Below, one piece after another: positions 17,782 to 17,839 of a stretch of DNA of 17,839 bases. The stretch's first letter is position 1. Each line of letters begins with the position of its first letter. Location: contig NW_019091606.1 of NCBI RefSeq assembly GCF_001949145.1, positions 1 through 17,839 of the forward strand. Direction: 5' to 3'. This DNA is from Acanthaster planci. Its lineage: Eukaryota > Echinodermata > Asteroidea > Valvatida > Acanthasteridae. A program made the translations under genes and the position numbers. Under the pieces are notes generated by a model. That model saw nothing but the letters and a program-made list of their open reading frames with translations. It made no database searches and was not told the origin of the DNA.

Positions 17782-17839
17782 CACAAGACTACCCGACGCG
17801 TCCAGCACATCACTGTATGTTTGACCGGACGGATCTGGG
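17782..17839 (-). CDS. partial exon at the window edge, discoidin-like domain
   Basis: Open at the right edge. It ends at a consensus minus-strand donor GTAAGT (17781-17776) in phase 0 and encodes PDPSGQTYSDVLDASGSLV, which joins in frame to 17456-17606. No domain can be named from this piece alone. The gene start lies beyond the window. Confidence 0.5.

Noticed and set aside
1-17839. CRISPR arrays, rRNA genes, intact tRNA genes, prokaryotic operons
   Set aside because: No regularly spaced repeats other than the microsatellite, no rRNA-like conserved blocks, no cloverleaf. The coding organisation is spliced and eukaryotic.

Overview
The window is animal nuclear DNA. Evidence is GT-AG introns, very short exons in long AT-rich introns, cysteine-rich extracellular domains (TIL, VWC), a Ty3/Gypsy LTR retrotransposon, MITE-like inverted-repeat elements and a long tetranucleotide microsatellite. 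I see no bacterial operon, CRISPR array, rRNA or intact tRNA. The combination fits a marine invertebrate, perhaps an invertebrate deuterostome such as amphioxus, a hemichordate or an echinoderm, but the species cannot be fixed from the sequence.

One host gene fills the window on the minus strand, running from the right edge to the left edge and open at both ends. I could place 18 exons (about 2.0 kb of coding sequence, roughly 680 residues), and every successive splice phase is compatible. In transcription order they encode: the end of a discoidin (F5/8 type C)-like domain (17839-17456); a Thr-rich linker (17305-17267); a 10-Cys TIL domain plus VWC-like domain (15767-15096); a second TIL plus VWC (13921-7237); a third VWC spread over three exons (6406-5420); a linker (4982-4923); an 8-Cys TIL-like module (4384-4130); a linker (3920-3867); a second 8-Cys module leading into a fourth VWC (3413-2725); and two related 51-nt linker exons (1396-1346 and 349-299). 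Many N-glycosylation sequons and the cysteine spacing indicate a secreted glycoprotein of the VWF/gel-forming mucin/hemocytin/SCO-spondin style. No start codon, signal peptide or stop lies in the window.

The 5.9-kb intron between the second TIL and its VWC holds a complete but dead Ty3/Gypsy element (8687-13293), in the opposite orientation to the host gene. It has short diverged LTRs, a perfect 5-bp target-site duplication (CCAAC), a primer-binding site, a polypurine tract, and gag, protease, RT, RNase H and integrase remnants. Frameshifts, stops, loss of the RT YxDD box, and loss of an RNase H catalytic Asp make it non-functional.

Three further inverted-repeat elements lie in introns: 3602-3828; 14019-14664 (flanked by TTAA, piggyBac-like ends); and 15782-16024, whose end lies only 14 bp from a splice acceptor. 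A (CATC)n microsatellite occupies positions 1-104.

No previously undescribed enzymatic or defence system is visible. The most interesting host features are the repeated 8-Cys module and the family of symmetric phase 1-1 linker exons.
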